Assembly: GCF_000236905.1 (NCBI RefSeq)
Contig: NC_016522.1
Coordinates: 310,001-374,000, forward strand
Source of the DNA: Tetrapisispora phaffii CBS 4417
Lineage: Eukaryota; Ascomycota; Saccharomycetes; Saccharomycetales; Saccharomycetaceae
DNA length: 64,000 nucleotides
Reading direction: 5' to 3'
Shown here: piece by piece, positions 42,627 to 53,372 of the stretch
Layout of the letters: every line of letters begins with the position of its first letter
Position numbering within the stretch: position 1 is the first letter of the stretch
Program-made: the position numbers and the translations under genes
Notes under the pieces: generated by a model
The model's input: the letters and a program-made list of their open reading frames with translations, nothing else
Told to the model about the DNA's origin: nothing
The model's database searches: none

Positions 42627-43053
42627 GTTTGTCAATTTAACGTATTTACTTCAAATAGAAACCTGCCTTAAATAATAGTTCTTGGATTTTTTAGTTAAAC
42701 CATTTAAATTACTAAAATTTAAATAAATTATATACAATAGAAAGACTGTTTGTATATTTAAGAACTCAATACTTTCATAAATATCATTGTTTTCAATAGT
42801 AGATCTAATCGATGTGTATTTGTTGTACGCGTTATTTCAAATTTGGCAGTTTAGTAGTAAAGTTCTGAAACGCATAAAAGCAAAATTACTCTTTCTGTAT
42901 ATAATGACCATTAAATTGAAAGAAAATAGAAACAATGTAACAAAATGAATATATTAACGTACAGATAATTTTTAATATACAATTAAATTTATATAATTAT
43001 TTTAATAAACCGAACATGACTTGAAATCTTGTAACTTGATTCTTAGAAGGTAT
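42627..43053. other. Intergenic, BIM1 promoter / FAA2 3' end
   Basis: 427 bp with one MCB site (listed separately). No gene was seen. Confidence 0.55.
42827..42832. promoter_or_regulatory. MCB box upstream of BIM1
   Basis: ACGCGT in the context TGTACGCGTTAT, 201 bp before the BIM1 ATG. It is a candidate MBF site. Confidence 0.5.
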
Positions 43054-45315
43054 TTACAAATTTCCATTCTTAATCAATGATCCCTCATTATACAAATCTG
43101 TTAAGGATTCTTTAAAGACAACACTAGCTTTAGCTCTTTTAATCTTCAACGTTGGGGTTATGACATCGTCTGCTATTTGCAACGGTTCAATTCCTACCTT
43201 AATATTATGCAATTTTTCGAAACCTTGGAGTGTCTTCAAGTAGGAATTTATTAGTACCAATAACTTCTTTCTCATACTGCTGTTTGTATTTAAGTTCAAA
43301 ATTAGAGTTTCATCATTCCATGTCGACATCTCCGGAAACTCCTCCTTCATTAATTTATTAACTGCTTCCACATCTATACCAATTATACCAGTAAGATATG
43401 AATGCAAAGAGTCACCGTACACAAATATCTGAGTGATTAATGGACAAGATGAAAGATATATGTTCTCAATTTTTTCTGGTGCAACATATTCACCTTGGGA
43501 CAACTTAAAGAAATTCTTTACACGATCAATGACGTAGAGTCTTCCCTTTTCATCAATATAAGCAATATCACCGGTCGAAAACCAACCATCTTTATCTAAA
43601 ACTTCTGAAGTTTCAATTGGTTTTTTAAAATATTTAGTAAATATTTGGGGCCCACGTAACTGTAATTCGCCTTTCAGGTCCTTTTTAGCATTGTAACCCA
43701 TTGATGGTACAGATTTCAGTCTACATTCGGAACTTATACCTATAGCACCACATGACCCAAAATCTCTCTCAAATGGTTCTGATAAACTAATTCCTGCAAA
43801 AGATTCAGTTAAGCCATAACCTTGTCTTATACCAATATCTAACGAACTTTTCAAAAACAACAAAGTGCTTTTAGAGATCGGAGCTGATCCTGTGACGACA
43901 TAGGAGATATTTGACAAACCCAGTGATTTTCTAATTTTATCTATTAATATCCTATGGTAGACCAAATAATTAACAACAGATCTATCATGCCCGCCTCTAG
44001 CTGTAACTCTAGTTTTTTTATTACTAATAATGTTAGAAGCAACATTTTTCTGAAAACCTGATTTTTCTAGAGCATTCTTTATTCCTGTCTCAAATTTAGT
44101 TAAGATTCTTGGAACAAATGACGCAAAATCTGGTTTTAAAACCTGAAGATCCTCAACTAGTACCAAAGGATCTGGCTTATGTAAAAATCCAATTCCTACA
44201 CCACGAGATAAATCATAGGCTAATATCATTCTTTGAAAGATATGTGCAAGTGGTAGAAAACATATATCGTGCAACTGTAGTCCCTTTTTATGTTCTGGTG
44301 TTTTAAATATAGAAAAAGCAAATGCAATTCCTGAAGAAATATTCCTGTGAAGCATCTCTACTCCTTTTGGGACACCGGTAGTACCTGAAGTAAACGAAAT
44401 AGTATATAAATCATCTAGAGTTGGAGGAGAAATTGGGACGATACTAATTTTACCTAAATTTTCAACATCACTAAAATTGAACAATGTTATCGATTCGTTA
44501 TTAATATTAGTAAATTTTCCCAAAATAGAAGAATTCAATATGTTTAACTCTTCTGCGGGAAGTTCATCCATACAAACCAAAGTATTCAAATATTTGAGAT
44601 CTGGTAACATATCAATAATTTTGTAGAGATTACTCTTTGCAAAAAACAAGATTGGTGTCTCTGTTAGATTAAGAATATATTCTGAAGTTTCTGGGCCCAA
44701 TGTTTCATACAATGAAGTATTTGGCAGTGAATAAAATTGACATGCAATATCTAATAAAGCCCATTCCGGTCTGTTATAAGATAAAATTGACACAATAAAA
44801 TCGTTCTTTGACAATTTTTTCTTTCTTTTCGAATTTACAATAGTCATAATACCGCTAGCTAAGTCTTGAGCACGTTGATTAACTTTCTTATAAGTTTGAT
44901 ACGAATAAAATTCCTCTAGTTCTCCCGTTTCTGGATTAGTGGGTCTTACGCCTAAACAATCATTATCCGGGAAATTCCTCACTATGAACTGAAAATGGTC
45001 GTAAATGGTAGCCATTCCTTTTGTATCAAAACAACTGATTAAATTATCTTTTGATAATGAACTTCTAAAAGTTTTACTATATTCATTTGTGTTTTCATCC
45101 ATGATGTCTAATGGATCATTGATTTGGATTGCTTGGTTCTTAAGAAATGTCTTGTAATCTGGCCAACTAGATAACGGCAATTCGTCAAATAATTGAAGAT
45201 AATATTCATCTGAACCTTTTTTAAAACCATCCAAATTTTTCTTTAATCCCTTATAACTAGGATCGTTATTAATCAAGTCAACCAAACTGTAATCTTTCTT
45301 ATTTTGGTTTCCCAT
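43054..45315 (-). CDS. FAA2: FAA2, medium/long-chain acyl-CoA synthetase
   Basis: 753 aa (S. cerevisiae 744). It is an adenylate-forming enzyme with P-loop [16 protein letters not shown] (about 306-321), [10 protein letters not shown] (about 496), the hinge region [22 protein letters not shown] (from about 575) and a C-terminal domain. Faa2 activates fatty acids to CoA thioesters for peroxisomal beta-oxidation. The protein ends IKNGNL, with no SKL-like peroxisomal signal, whereas S. cerevisiae Faa2 is thought to end in a PTS1-type tripeptide. Position next to BIM1 and AFG3 matches YER015W. HEM14 (YER014W), the next S. cerevisiae gene, is absent here. Confidence 0.92.
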   Translation of the reverse strand: MGNQNKKDYSLVDLINNDPSYKGLKKNLDGFKKGSDEYYLQLFDELPLSSWPDYKTFLKNQAIQINDPLDIMDENTNEYSKTFRSSLSKDNLISCFDTKGMATIYDHFQFIVRNFPDNDCLGVRPTNPETGELEEFYSYQTYKKVNQRAQDLASGIMTIVNSKRKKKLSKNDFIVSILSYNRPEWALLDIACQFYSLPNTSLYETLGPETSEYILNLTETPILFFAKSNLYKIIDMLPDLKYLNTLVCMDELPAEELNILNSSILGKFTNINNESITLFNFSDVENLGKISIVPISPPTLDDLYTISFTSGTTGVPKGVEMLHRNISSGIAFAFSIFKTPEHKKGLQLHDICFLPLAHIFQRMILAYDLSRGVGIGFLHKPDPLVLVEDLQVLKPDFASFVPRILTKFETGIKNALEKSGFQKNVASNIISNKKTRVTARGGHDRSVVNYLVYHRILIDKIRKSLGLSNISYVVTGSAPISKSTLLFLKSSLDIGIRQGYGLTESFAGISLSEPFERDFGSCGAIGISSECRLKSVPSMGYNAKKDLKGELQLRGPQIFTKYFKKPIETSEVLDKDGWFSTGDIAYIDEKGRLYVIDRVKNFFKLSQGEYVAPEKIENIYLSSCPLITQIFVYGDSLHSYLTGIIGIDVEAVNKLMKEEFPEMSTWNDETLILNLNTNSSMRKKLLVLINSYLKTLQGFEKLHNIKVGIEPLQIADDVITPTLKIKRAKASVVFKESLTDLYNEGSLIKNGNL

Positions 45316-46144
45316 CGTTGATATAAATCAGTGAAAAATAATTATCTTCAATGTATGATTAATTCTTCAATTTAAGTTTAGTTTCAATGGGTCATATATA
45401 TATACACGTATATATATATATATTGATATTAGTGTTAGTATTATTATTAATAATTACTCTTGTTTTATTAACAACAGGTATTCAGTTATAGTAATATATA
45501 GGAGCCATCCGGTTATGACAGTATATATATTAAAAGTAACATAATCGTATCTCCAACTAATGAGAATAACAAAAGCAAATACGGCTTAGCTTTTATAACA
45601 AGATATATTATTAACTTTAAAGTCATTTCCATCAAATCTCCTCCTTAAAAACCACAAAATATAGCTTATTAGTAAATCTTTTAATGACATTAGCCGCCAG
45701 TCACGCATTTTAAATAATATTGGAAATGTCATTTACCGTTTCTCCACTTTCAATTTTCATTCTTTTTTCGCTCTTCCAAAGCGTTGGCTTGTGTTGGAGA
45801 AAATGCAGAAACAGAGTTAATACCCGAAAGTCCCCGAAAATCAAATAATAGATGGACACAATATTGTCATATATATACAATTAAGAATAATTAATGTATT
45901 TGTTTGTCTCTGTCAATTGATGATTCTAGAAGTTTGTATAACCTTATTTGAATGAAGGTTCGTAATGTTTTATTAACTTTTAGAAAATGTTAGAATATCC
46001 CAATCTTAGTGACACCAATGCTCAATGCTGGGGGATGATGGTTGTTTTTTGCTATGGGATGTTATGTTCCATATGCTAAGAGTCCTTATTTCAAATATAT
46101 ATATATTTGAAATGGGATATTTTGAATGTAAATAAAGTGCTGTT
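45316..46144. other. Intergenic, FAA2 promoter / MSL1 3' end
   Basis: 829 bp. It contains a TA microsatellite near 45400-45422 and a perfect 26-bp palindrome (listed separately). No oleate-response element (CGG...CCG with N15-18) was found for FAA2. No gene was seen. Confidence 0.55.
46088..46113. repeat. Perfect 26-bp palindrome downstream of MSL1
   Basis: The half ATTTCAAATATAT is followed directly by its reverse complement, with no loop. It begins 32 bp past the MSL1 stop codon. In RNA it could form a hairpin on either strand, and it contains the TATATA-type 3'-end efficiency element. Confidence 0.6.
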
Positions 46145-46495
46145 TTATACAGCCTTCATTTCATTTGCACTGAATTCTATCTGCAGTTGTTTATCAAAGA
46201 ATATTTCTCCATTTAACGAAACTTTTGCGAGATTTGCTTGATCGACATTTTTCATTCTAATAAATGCCTGCCCTCTTTGTCTTTTTGTATTCACTGAAAT
46301 TTTGATAACCTCCCCGTAGACTGAAAACAGTAGAAATAAATTTGTTCTCAAGTTTTTCGATCCTATCCCATCAGATAGATTATTAATATATAGTGTACTT
46401 TTAGGAATTGATTTTTTAGTACCTTTGGGCTTGTCCTTTGGGTGTGCCACTTGTCCGGGTGTAGTTTTTTGTTTCTTCTTAGCTGGTTCAGTCAT
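46145..46495 (-). CDS. MSL1: MSL1, U2 snRNP B'' protein
   Basis: 116 aa (S. cerevisiae 111). A Lys/Pro-rich N-terminus precedes one RRM with RNP2 TLYINNL and RNP1 RGQAFIRM. The loop reads NTKRQRGQAF, and the domain ends QIEFSANEMKAV. It is the yeast U2B'' homologue that binds U2 snRNA stem-loop IV with Lea1. In S. cerevisiae MSL1 (YIR009W) neighbours DSN1 and PRI1; here it sits between the YER genes FAA2 and PRP22. Confidence 0.9.
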   Translation of the reverse strand: MTEPAKKKQKTTPGQVAHPKDKPKGTKKSIPKSTLYINNLSDGIGSKNLRTNLFLLFSVYGEVIKISVNTKRQRGQAFIRMKNVDQANLAKVSLNGEIFFDKQLQIEFSANEMKAV

Positions 46496-46864
46496 ATCTT
46501 TTTCTAATTTTGTTATGGTACCATTAATTTTTTCGACTTAAACATCTGCTAAGTCATTTATTTGACTAACATATTTATTGTGTATGTGCATATTAATATA
46601 TACAATTCTTACGTTTAAGAGTAGGAAACATAAAACTCATCGCCTGTTTGATTGCAAAGTTTAACGAATTCTTCAAAAATGATAAATTAATTGAAATAAT
46701 GCTGTTTACCCGGCGCGACACAATTTAACAATGAAAGTAAGTGGTAAAAACACTAACATATATGCATGTCACTGGGACAATAATGTACAATGATGCTGAT
46801 TTATGTACTGTATCGTTGCTATATCTTAATAAAACTTACTATACAAACATATGATTATAAATAT
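46496..46864. other. Intergenic, MSL1 promoter / PRP22 3' end
   Basis: 369 bp. A GC-rich CCCGGCGCGACAC patch near 46709-46722 stands out from the AT background. No assigned factor site was found. Confidence 0.5.
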
Positions 46865-49800
46865 CTAACGCTTAATTCCTAGAGCTTTTTCTCGTGATTG
46901 TCTAATTGAACTTAGTCTCCAGGAATCTTGATCTTTTGAATACCTGTCATATAATGGTTCAATCTTGATTTTTTTTCTTGACATCGAATTTTGATTAATT
47001 TTTTTATAAAAATGTGGAGCGCACTCTAACAGCCATTGAGGTTCTATGCTAGTGACCTGTGACATATACTCTCTGGATGTCAATACCAATGAATTATAGA
47101 TGACATAATCATAATCCTTCCCGTACAGTGAACTAGAAGGATGAATCGCTACTGAAGTATTACCAACAACAGTAGTGTATCCTACTTGTGAATCTCTCTT
47201 TGCTGCATTCATGAAATACCCCGAGACTAAGGTCTTACGAATTAAGTCCGGATCCCCATAACAAACAGTCATGGTTAAATTTAATTTCTTAAAAATCAAT
47301 GTTATTTGTTGTTTTATATCTTTAGCTTTATTCAGATGACGGTAGTGCAAAAAATTCATTGTGCAGAAATTTTCATTGTAATTGGCTTGTTTCCATCTTA
47401 TGAATACATTTAGGAGTGTTAAATGATCTCCGTATGGATGAAAAAACTTTGCCTTCTTCTGATCGGCCTCTTGTTGCTTTTCCTTAGGTCTATAGAACAC
47501 ATTTTGTACTGATAACATTGAAATTATAGTAATAATATCATCAGAACATCCATTCTTAACAGATGAAAGCAATGTTCTAGATAAAGCAGGTTCCATAGGA
47601 AACTGAGACATCCTATGACCTAATGAAGTTAATTTCCCTTCTGTGTCTAAAGCTTGTAAATGATACAGTTCTTCTAAAGCAGATATTAAAATGTGTTTTG
47701 GAGGAGGGTCCATGAAATCAAATTCTAATAAGTTTTCAATCCCCATGCTTTTAAGCATCAGAATTGTATGTGATAAATTTTGCCTCTGAATTTCAGGCGT
47801 TGTCGTGGAACTCATTTCATGATAAAATGCCGATTCTGTATATAATCTATAACATTTACCTGGTCCAGTTCTACCTGCTCTACCTTTTCTTTGATTTGCT
47901 TGTGCTTGGGAAATAGGTGATACCACTAATTGTTCTATACCAACTTTTGGATTATAAATATTGATTTTCGAAAACCCCGGATCAATGACATAATAAATAC
48001 CATCTATAGTAATAGATGTTTCTGCAATATTAGTGGCAAAAACAACTTTTCTGCTTCCTTTTGGTGTTGACTCAAAAATTTTTGATTGCAACTCACTAGG
48101 TAACGCAGAATAAATGGGCAGAATAATCAAATCCCCTATTGCATCACCTAGTTCTTTGACCCTGGAATATAGAATCTCACAGCATGTATCAATTTCTTCT
48201 TGACCAGTTAGAAAAACTAAAATATCTCCAGGACCTTCATTTATATGAATTTGCATTACTGTGTCCAACGATGATTCGATATAATCCATATTTGGTGCAT
48301 CATAGTAAAGGACTTCTACAGGGAAAGTCTTCCCTGGAATAGTTATAACTGGACAATTATCAAAATATTCAGAAAATTTCATTGAATCCAGGGTAGCAGA
48401 TGTGATTACAACCTTAAGATCCGGTCGCTTTTTAACAGCATCCTTAAGCAGTGCAAACAAGACATCTGTTGCAACTGTTCTTTCATGTGCTTCATCAAGC
48501 AAAATAACGGAATACTTGGACATCAATGGATCAGTCAATGCCTCAATTTGTAAAATACCGTCTGTCATGTATTTAATTTTTGTTTTTGGTGAACTGACAT
48601 CCTCAAATCTAATAGTATATCCTACTTCGTCACCCAATCTACAACCATATTCCTCTGCAACTCTAGTTGCTACAGAAACTGCTGCTACCCTACGGGGCTG
48701 AGTACATCCAATTATACCATGATCAGCAAACCCATCTTCGTTTAAATACTGTGTAATTTGAGTTGTTTTACCAGACCCTGTCTCACCAACAATAACCAAA
48801 AATTGATTATTTCGAATTGCATGAATCAATTCGGATCTCATTTTAAATACAGGTAGAGATTGTCTTTGTACACTAATGGGCTTTGATGACCTTTTACCAT
48901 ATCTGATTTTCTTCCCCATTCTATTTCTTTCCCATTCAGTTAACACCATTTTCTCCTTCAAATCTTTTATTTTTCTTCTGATTTCTTCGGGATCTTTATT
49001 GGGATCATCCATATTAATGTAAGATCGTAATTCCTGCTCCAACGCTTTTTTTTTAAACTTTTGATCTCTATGCTCCCTCATTAATTGAGACTCACCCATT
49101 GCTATTCTTCTCATCGAACCTTTAGGGACATTGTTGATTTTAGGCATTTCAAACTTTTTCGAAATATTCTTAGTTTCATTTTTCAAAAATGCAGGTTTCC
49201 AGTTATGATTTAACTCAATTTCGACAGGTTCATCCTCGTCGACTTGCGAGTTCACTTGTTTATCGGGATTCTGTACAGATGTTACGTCTTTCTGTCTATA
49301 GTGCTTATCAACTTGGACTTTTGTCTCAAGTTTCAATTCTGGATAGTCATCAATAGAGGCAGCTCCACTAGCAATAAGTTGTTGTATTTCCCATCTTTCT
49401 GGAGATGTTAGTTTTCTTCGTCTAATATTTTCTTTTTTATGTTCCTTGCTCCTTCCTCTTTCATCTTGACCAATATTTGCTTCGTTAATAATTTCTTTCC
49501 CCGATTGCTGGTCAATATTCTTCATGCTTAATGAAATTTTACCATTTTCATGAATTGTTATTATTTTTACCCATACCATGTCACCAGTTTTAACTAAATC
49601 ATTCGGTGTACCTATTTTCTCGTTACTCATCTCAGAGATATGGAGTAACCCATCTTTATTCTCAGATTGAGATGTCTTTATATTTATAAAGCATCCAAAG
49701 CTTGTAATTTTTCGTACTCTTCCTTTCAATATACCATTAACCTTTATATCTTGAGGTTGTTGCTTCTTACTTAAAAATGGATTGAACTTTACCTCTGACA

Positions 49801-50320
49801 CTGTGTTTTTGTTTTTTGATAAATCACCCCATTTTATATGTGTTATATTATTTTCTATTGTATTAGATTTTGGTTCCTTTAACTTAAATAAACTCTTGAT
49901 ATTTTGTGTAGAAATTCCAACATCAAGATCATTCATTTTTTTCTCAAAACTTTCATAATCTTTAGAAGTATTCATAATATCTAAGATGAAGTTCGTAACA
50001 TAAATATCATTTATACCGATTTCTCTTTGTAAAATATCATTTATTCTATCATTAATTGTAGTTTGTTTTCCAGAATCTGTGTAATTAACAAGGGACTGTT
50101 GAGTTCTATCATTATTTTCTACAGGTATGCTATGAACTTCATTTAAAAGGTTATACAGTTTATTTATATTCTCCAAAGAAAGGCCAACATCTAAGTTCTT
50201 TATCTTTTTTTGAAATTCTTCCAAAGTTTCACTGTTTCCATTAATATTTTTGATAAAATTTATTACAGTATCATCATCAGTTCCCAATATCTTTATAATA
50301 TTTTCCTTTTGCATAGACAT
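46865..50320 (-). CDS. PRP22: PRP22, DEAH-box RNA helicase of the spliceosome
   Basis: 1151 aa (S. cerevisiae 1145). Two N-terminal helical repeats are followed by an S1 RNA-binding domain (about residues 190-270: [29 protein letters not shown]). A charged linker leads to the helicase core: [10 protein letters not shown] (about 507), DEAHERT (about 607), SAT and [12 protein letters not shown]. The HA2/winged-helix and OB-fold domains complete the protein. Prp22 acts in the second splicing step and releases mature mRNA from the spliceosome. Both introns found in this window are typical substrates. The neighbour PRE1 matches YER013W/YER012W. Confidence 0.96.
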   Translation of the reverse strand: MSMQKENIIKILGTDDDTVINFIKNINGNSETLEEFQKKIKNLDVGLSLENINKLYNLLNEVHSIPVENNDRTQQSLVNYTDSGKQTTINDRINDILQREIGINDIYVTNFILDIMNTSKDYESFEKKMNDLDVGISTQNIKSLFKLKEPKSNTIENNITHIKWGDLSKNKNTVSEVKFNPFLSKKQQPQDIKVNGILKGRVRKITSFGCFINIKTSQSENKDGLLHISEMSNEKIGTPNDLVKTGDMVWVKIITIHENGKISLSMKNIDQQSGKEIINEANIGQDERGRSKEHKKENIRRRKLTSPERWEIQQLIASGAASIDDYPELKLETKVQVDKHYRQKDVTSVQNPDKQVNSQVDEDEPVEIELNHNWKPAFLKNETKNISKKFEMPKINNVPKGSMRRIAMGESQLMREHRDQKFKKKALEQELRSYINMDDPNKDPEEIRRKIKDLKEKMVLTEWERNRMGKKIRYGKRSSKPISVQRQSLPVFKMRSELIHAIRNNQFLVIVGETGSGKTTQITQYLNEDGFADHGIIGCTQPRRVAAVSVATRVAEEYGCRLGDEVGYTIRFEDVSSPKTKIKYMTDGILQIEALTDPLMSKYSVILLDEAHERTVATDVLFALLKDAVKKRPDLKVVITSATLDSMKFSEYFDNCPVITIPGKTFPVEVLYYDAPNMDYIESSLDTVMQIHINEGPGDILVFLTGQEEIDTCCEILYSRVKELGDAIGDLIILPIYSALPSELQSKIFESTPKGSRKVVFATNIAETSITIDGIYYVIDPGFSKINIYNPKVGIEQLVVSPISQAQANQRKGRAGRTGPGKCYRLYTESAFYHEMSSTTTPEIQRQNLSHTILMLKSMGIENLLEFDFMDPPPKHILISALEELYHLQALDTEGKLTSLGHRMSQFPMEPALSRTLLSSVKNGCSDDIITIISMLSVQNVFYRPKEKQQEADQKKAKFFHPYGDHLTLLNVFIRWKQANYNENFCTMNFLHYRHLNKAKDIKQQITLIFKKLNLTMTVCYGDPDLIRKTLVSGYFMNAAKRDSQVGYTTVVGNTSVAIHPSSSLYGKDYDYVIYNSLVLTSREYMSQVTSIEPQWLLECAPHFYKKINQNSMSRKKIKIEPLYDRYSKDQDSWRLSSIRQSREKALGIKR

Positions 50321-50744
50321 GATTCTTGCTCAGCTACAAAATAAAAAATATACTGATTAGGACTTATCTATCTTGATATTAGCTATTATCATACCGATTC
50401 CGCCTCTGGATAGTCTTATATATATATATAAGTGAATTCAACATATATATATATTACATCTCATAATAACTAATCTCATCTCTGTTTATTATTTTACATT
50501 TTTAACTTTTTTGATGCTGCAAGAATTTATTCGGATTAACAATATTGCCTTTGATAATTCCTATACATACAGCTGCAACTACTTGAAATAATCTATTCAT
50601 AGAGAACGACTTCACCTTTAATTCCATTATATATTTATTTGGTTTGCAAATACTAAAAATTATAAACAATGATGTTATTTATTACTGTAAATACACATAT
50701 ATGGCTACAGTTACGTATGTGTGTCTATTTTAATGCTGTTGAAT
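50321..50744. other. Intergenic, PRP22 promoter / PRE1 3' end
   Basis: 424 bp with TA-rich microsatellites near 50418-50450. Nothing else was assigned. Confidence 0.5.
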
Positions 50745-51332
50745 TTAAAGGTCGTCAACTACTCTAATACCTTCTTTATCGACAATCTTCACTATCACTC
50801 CCTTGAAATCTACAGGCATCCTTCTTTCTAGTTCTTCTATACATAATTTTAATAACTTCAAACCGTCTTCTGTGGTCATATCGGATCTGTAATGATGATC
50901 TAATAGGGAAAATGTGTAGAAGCCAGAATATCCGTGGGCGGCGTAAGGTAAGGAAACTTTAGTACCTAAATAATCTATTTGATACAATTCTGGTGATTCA
51001 GTCTTTATATCGTATCCACCTATTAATACATTGACTTGGAAAGGTTTTCTTGTTCTTAATGATTTGGCTAATTCTTGTCTGACAAAACTAGAAACTGCAT
51101 TTGGTGATAATTCATAATTTTCTCTTATGTCATGTAATTGAATATTAGCTTGGATATATTCCGCAAATTGGACAGTATCACCAGCTTCACCTGTGAAAGT
51201 CATTAATGTATGGGTTGAAAGCTCTCTACTTTTATCGTCATCATCTTTTAAAACAGATATACCTCTTGTAACAGCCTTTGAAGTAGCTAATATGACAGAA
51301 TCTTTAACCTTAATACCTAAAATAATATCCAT
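50745..51332 (-). CDS. PRE1: PRE1, 20S proteasome subunit beta 4
   Basis: 195 aa (S. cerevisiae 198). It begins MDIILGIKVKDSVILATSKA, a proteasome beta fold without propeptide or catalytic N-terminal Thr, as expected for the inactive beta 4 subunit. Later motifs are MTFTGEAGDTVQFAEYIQAN and VNVLIGGYD. It assembles in the inner beta ring of the 26S proteasome. A perfect PACE box lies upstream. Confidence 0.95.
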   Translation of the reverse strand: MDIILGIKVKDSVILATSKAVTRGISVLKDDDDKSRELSTHTLMTFTGEAGDTVQFAEYIQANIQLHDIRENYELSPNAVSSFVRQELAKSLRTRKPFQVNVLIGGYDIKTESPELYQIDYLGTKVSLPYAAHGYSGFYTFSLLDHHYRSDMTTEDGLKLLKLCIEELERRMPVDFKGVIVKIVDKEGIRVVDDL

Positions 51333-51608
51333 TATAAATTAAAGCTTATCTTATATCGTATAAACAACTGTGTTATAGTATCCTCTTATATTTTTTTCCT
51401 ATCTGCTGCAAATTAATTAAAAGTCAACCTTTATTGCACAAAATTAATTCGACTGTCAATAATACAATTCAGCTTGTGCCAATTCAGTTAAACAAAAAAC
51501 TTATTATAACACCCTAATGATATTTCAAGATGGTTTCAACTATATACTTCGATTGACCCTTTAAATACTATATACCTCTTCTATTTTATATATAACGATC
51601 TTCAATCT

Positions 51609-51617
51609 TTTGCCACC
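51609..51617 (-). promoter_or_regulatory. PACE (Rpn4 site) upstream of PRE1
   Basis: On the minus strand GGTGGCAAA, the exact proteasome-associated control element, lies 277 bp before the PRE1 ATG. Rpn4 control of proteasome supply is inferred. Confidence 0.8.
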
Positions 51618-51780
51618 CAATATTATCAACTTATTATTGTCACTAGCACTACTACAAAAATCTTAAATGTTCAAATTTAACAGAATCCTTTAATCTGAAA
51701 AAATAATTAGTATGTGCGGGTAATGAATGTGTGAATATCATGAATCGCAACTTTCACGTGAAATATAACATATAAGGTTT

Positions 51781-51786
51781 ACGCGT
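51781..51786. promoter_or_regulatory. MCB box upstream of PRI1
   Basis: ACGCGT in the context TTTACGCGTAAA, a 12-bp palindrome, lies 213 bp before the PRI1 ATG. DNA-replication genes are classical MBF targets. Confidence 0.7.
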
Positions 51787-51998
51787 AAAGTTTCGAATGA
51801 GCGATCTGTAATAAATGTTAGATTATTTAAGTAATCACAATCATTTATTAGAATTAGATATCGCTAAATTGTTCTATCTATGATTCTGTAGTATCAATAA
51901 TCAAATCAACATTTTTGAGAACCAAGGTTAATTGAGATCTGTCATAAAGATCTGACGTAGCAATAATAGTCCCGACGGTTATAATCCCAAATAACGTA

Positions 51999-53249
51999 AT
52001 GGCAGAGGTTATTTCATTTGGAAGTTCTACTCCAAGTTCATCCGATATGCAATATTACTATCAGCAATTGTTTCCATTTAAAACTATATTCAATTGGTTA
52101 AACCATTCTAATAAACCAACAAATGATATAGTCAACAGAGAGTTTGCCATGGCTTTTAGATCTGGTGCTTATAAGAGATATAATTCTTTTTCGACTGCAC
52201 AAGAGTTTAAAGCCACAATAGAAAAATCAAATCCTGATAGATTTGAAGTCGGTGCTGTTTATAACAAACCTCCAAAGGAAAGAGATTCGATTTTGAAATC
52301 AGAAATGAAACCGTTAGAAAAAGAATTGGTTTTCGATATCGATATGGATGATTATGATGCTTTCAGAACATGTTGTTCAGGAGCACAAGTTTGCCAGAAA
52401 TGTTGGAAATTTATTTCCATTGCAATTAAAGTAATGGAATTGACTTTAATAGAAGATTTTGGGTTTAAAGATTTTATTTGGGTTTTCTCAGGAAGAAGAG
52501 GTGCCCATTGTTGGGTCAGTGATAAGCGTGCAAGGCTAATGAATGACAATCAAAGAAGAAATGTTTTAGATTATGTAAACGTTGTTAGAGACAGGTCTTA
52601 TAATAAGAGACAAGCATTAAGAAGACCTTACCATCCTCATTTAGCTAGATCATTAGAAGTTTTAAAGCCTTATTTCGTAGAAGTGATATTAGAAGAACAA
52701 AACCCTTGGCAGGATGATAAGAATGCTCTTGAAACATTGTTACAGGGTCTTCATGATAAACAATTAATAGAAGCATTAGACTCTTATTGGGCTTCTAATC
52801 CTAATAGGTCGAGTAAAGAAAAATGGGCAGACATTGATCAAATTGCAACAAATAATATCATTAGAAATTTCAAGAGTAACGCAAGGAGACAGGAGTATTT
52901 GGCTAGATTGCGTGAAGGTAAAGAAGATCTTGTCATTGCAACATTATATCCAAAACTAGATATTGAAGTCACAAAACAGACAATCCATTTATTGAAATCA
53001 CCGTTTTGCATCCATCCTGCCACCGGTAATGTTTGTGTGCCAATTCATGAAAACTTCACCCCGGATGATGCTCCAAAATTAATTAAGTTACAAAGTGAGA
53101 TGGAACAACATAATAACAAGGTAGAAGAAACATCATTACAACCATTTCTTAATATATTTCAAGAATTTGTTCAAAGGGTAATAAAAAATGAACATGAAGC
53201 GCTAAAAAGAGAGCGTGACGAAGATTCACCAGAAGATGTAGAATTTTGA
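51999..53249 (+). CDS. PRI1: PRI1, DNA primase catalytic subunit
   Basis: 416 aa (S. cerevisiae 409). The catalytic aspartates are visible as Asp113 and Asp115 in VFDIDMDDYD. The zinc site follows (CCSGAQVCQKCW), then FSGRRGAHCWV, the nucleotide-binding SGRRG/H motif of archaeo-eukaryotic primases. It makes the RNA primers for DNA polymerase alpha. The position beside EGH1 matches YIR008C/YIR007W. Confidence 0.96.
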   Translation: MAEVISFGSSTPSSSDMQYYYQQLFPFKTIFNWLNHSNKPTNDIVNREFAMAFRSGAYKRYNSFSTAQEFKATIEKSNPDRFEVGAVYNKPPKERDSILKSEMKPLEKELVFDIDMDDYDAFRTCCSGAQVCQKCWKFISIAIKVMELTLIEDFGFKDFIWVFSGRRGAHCWVSDKRARLMNDNQRRNVLDYVNVVRDRSYNKRQALRRPYHPHLARSLEVLKPYFVEVILEEQNPWQDDKNALETLLQGLHDKQLIEALDSYWASNPNRSSKEKWADIDQIATNNIIRNFKSNARRQEYLARLREGKEDLVIATLYPKLDIEVTKQTIHLLKSPFCIHPATGNVCVPIHENFTPDDAPKLIKLQSEMEQHNNKVEETSLQPFLNIFQEFVQRVIKNEHEALKRERDEDSPEDVEF

Positions 53250-53372
53250 ATGTCTTGACTTCATCCACATATTCATTGGTTCCAAAAACCTTGTAAAATC
53301 AAATTATACTTAAAAATGATACAACTTTATTTATGTATACACAAAATATTTAATAAATGCATGCATGCCACA

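Larger units (their letters stand above)
51333..51998. other. Divergent intergenic between PRE1 and PRI1
   Basis: 666 bp holding a PACE site on the PRE1 side and an MCB site on the PRI1 side, both listed separately. Confidence 0.6.

Noticed and set aside
50492..50502. TTTTACATTTT, full match to the S. cerevisiae ACS (also at 59238-59248)
   Set aside because: Eleven-base AT-rich matches are expected by chance here, and origin motifs differ between yeasts; no supporting B elements were identified.
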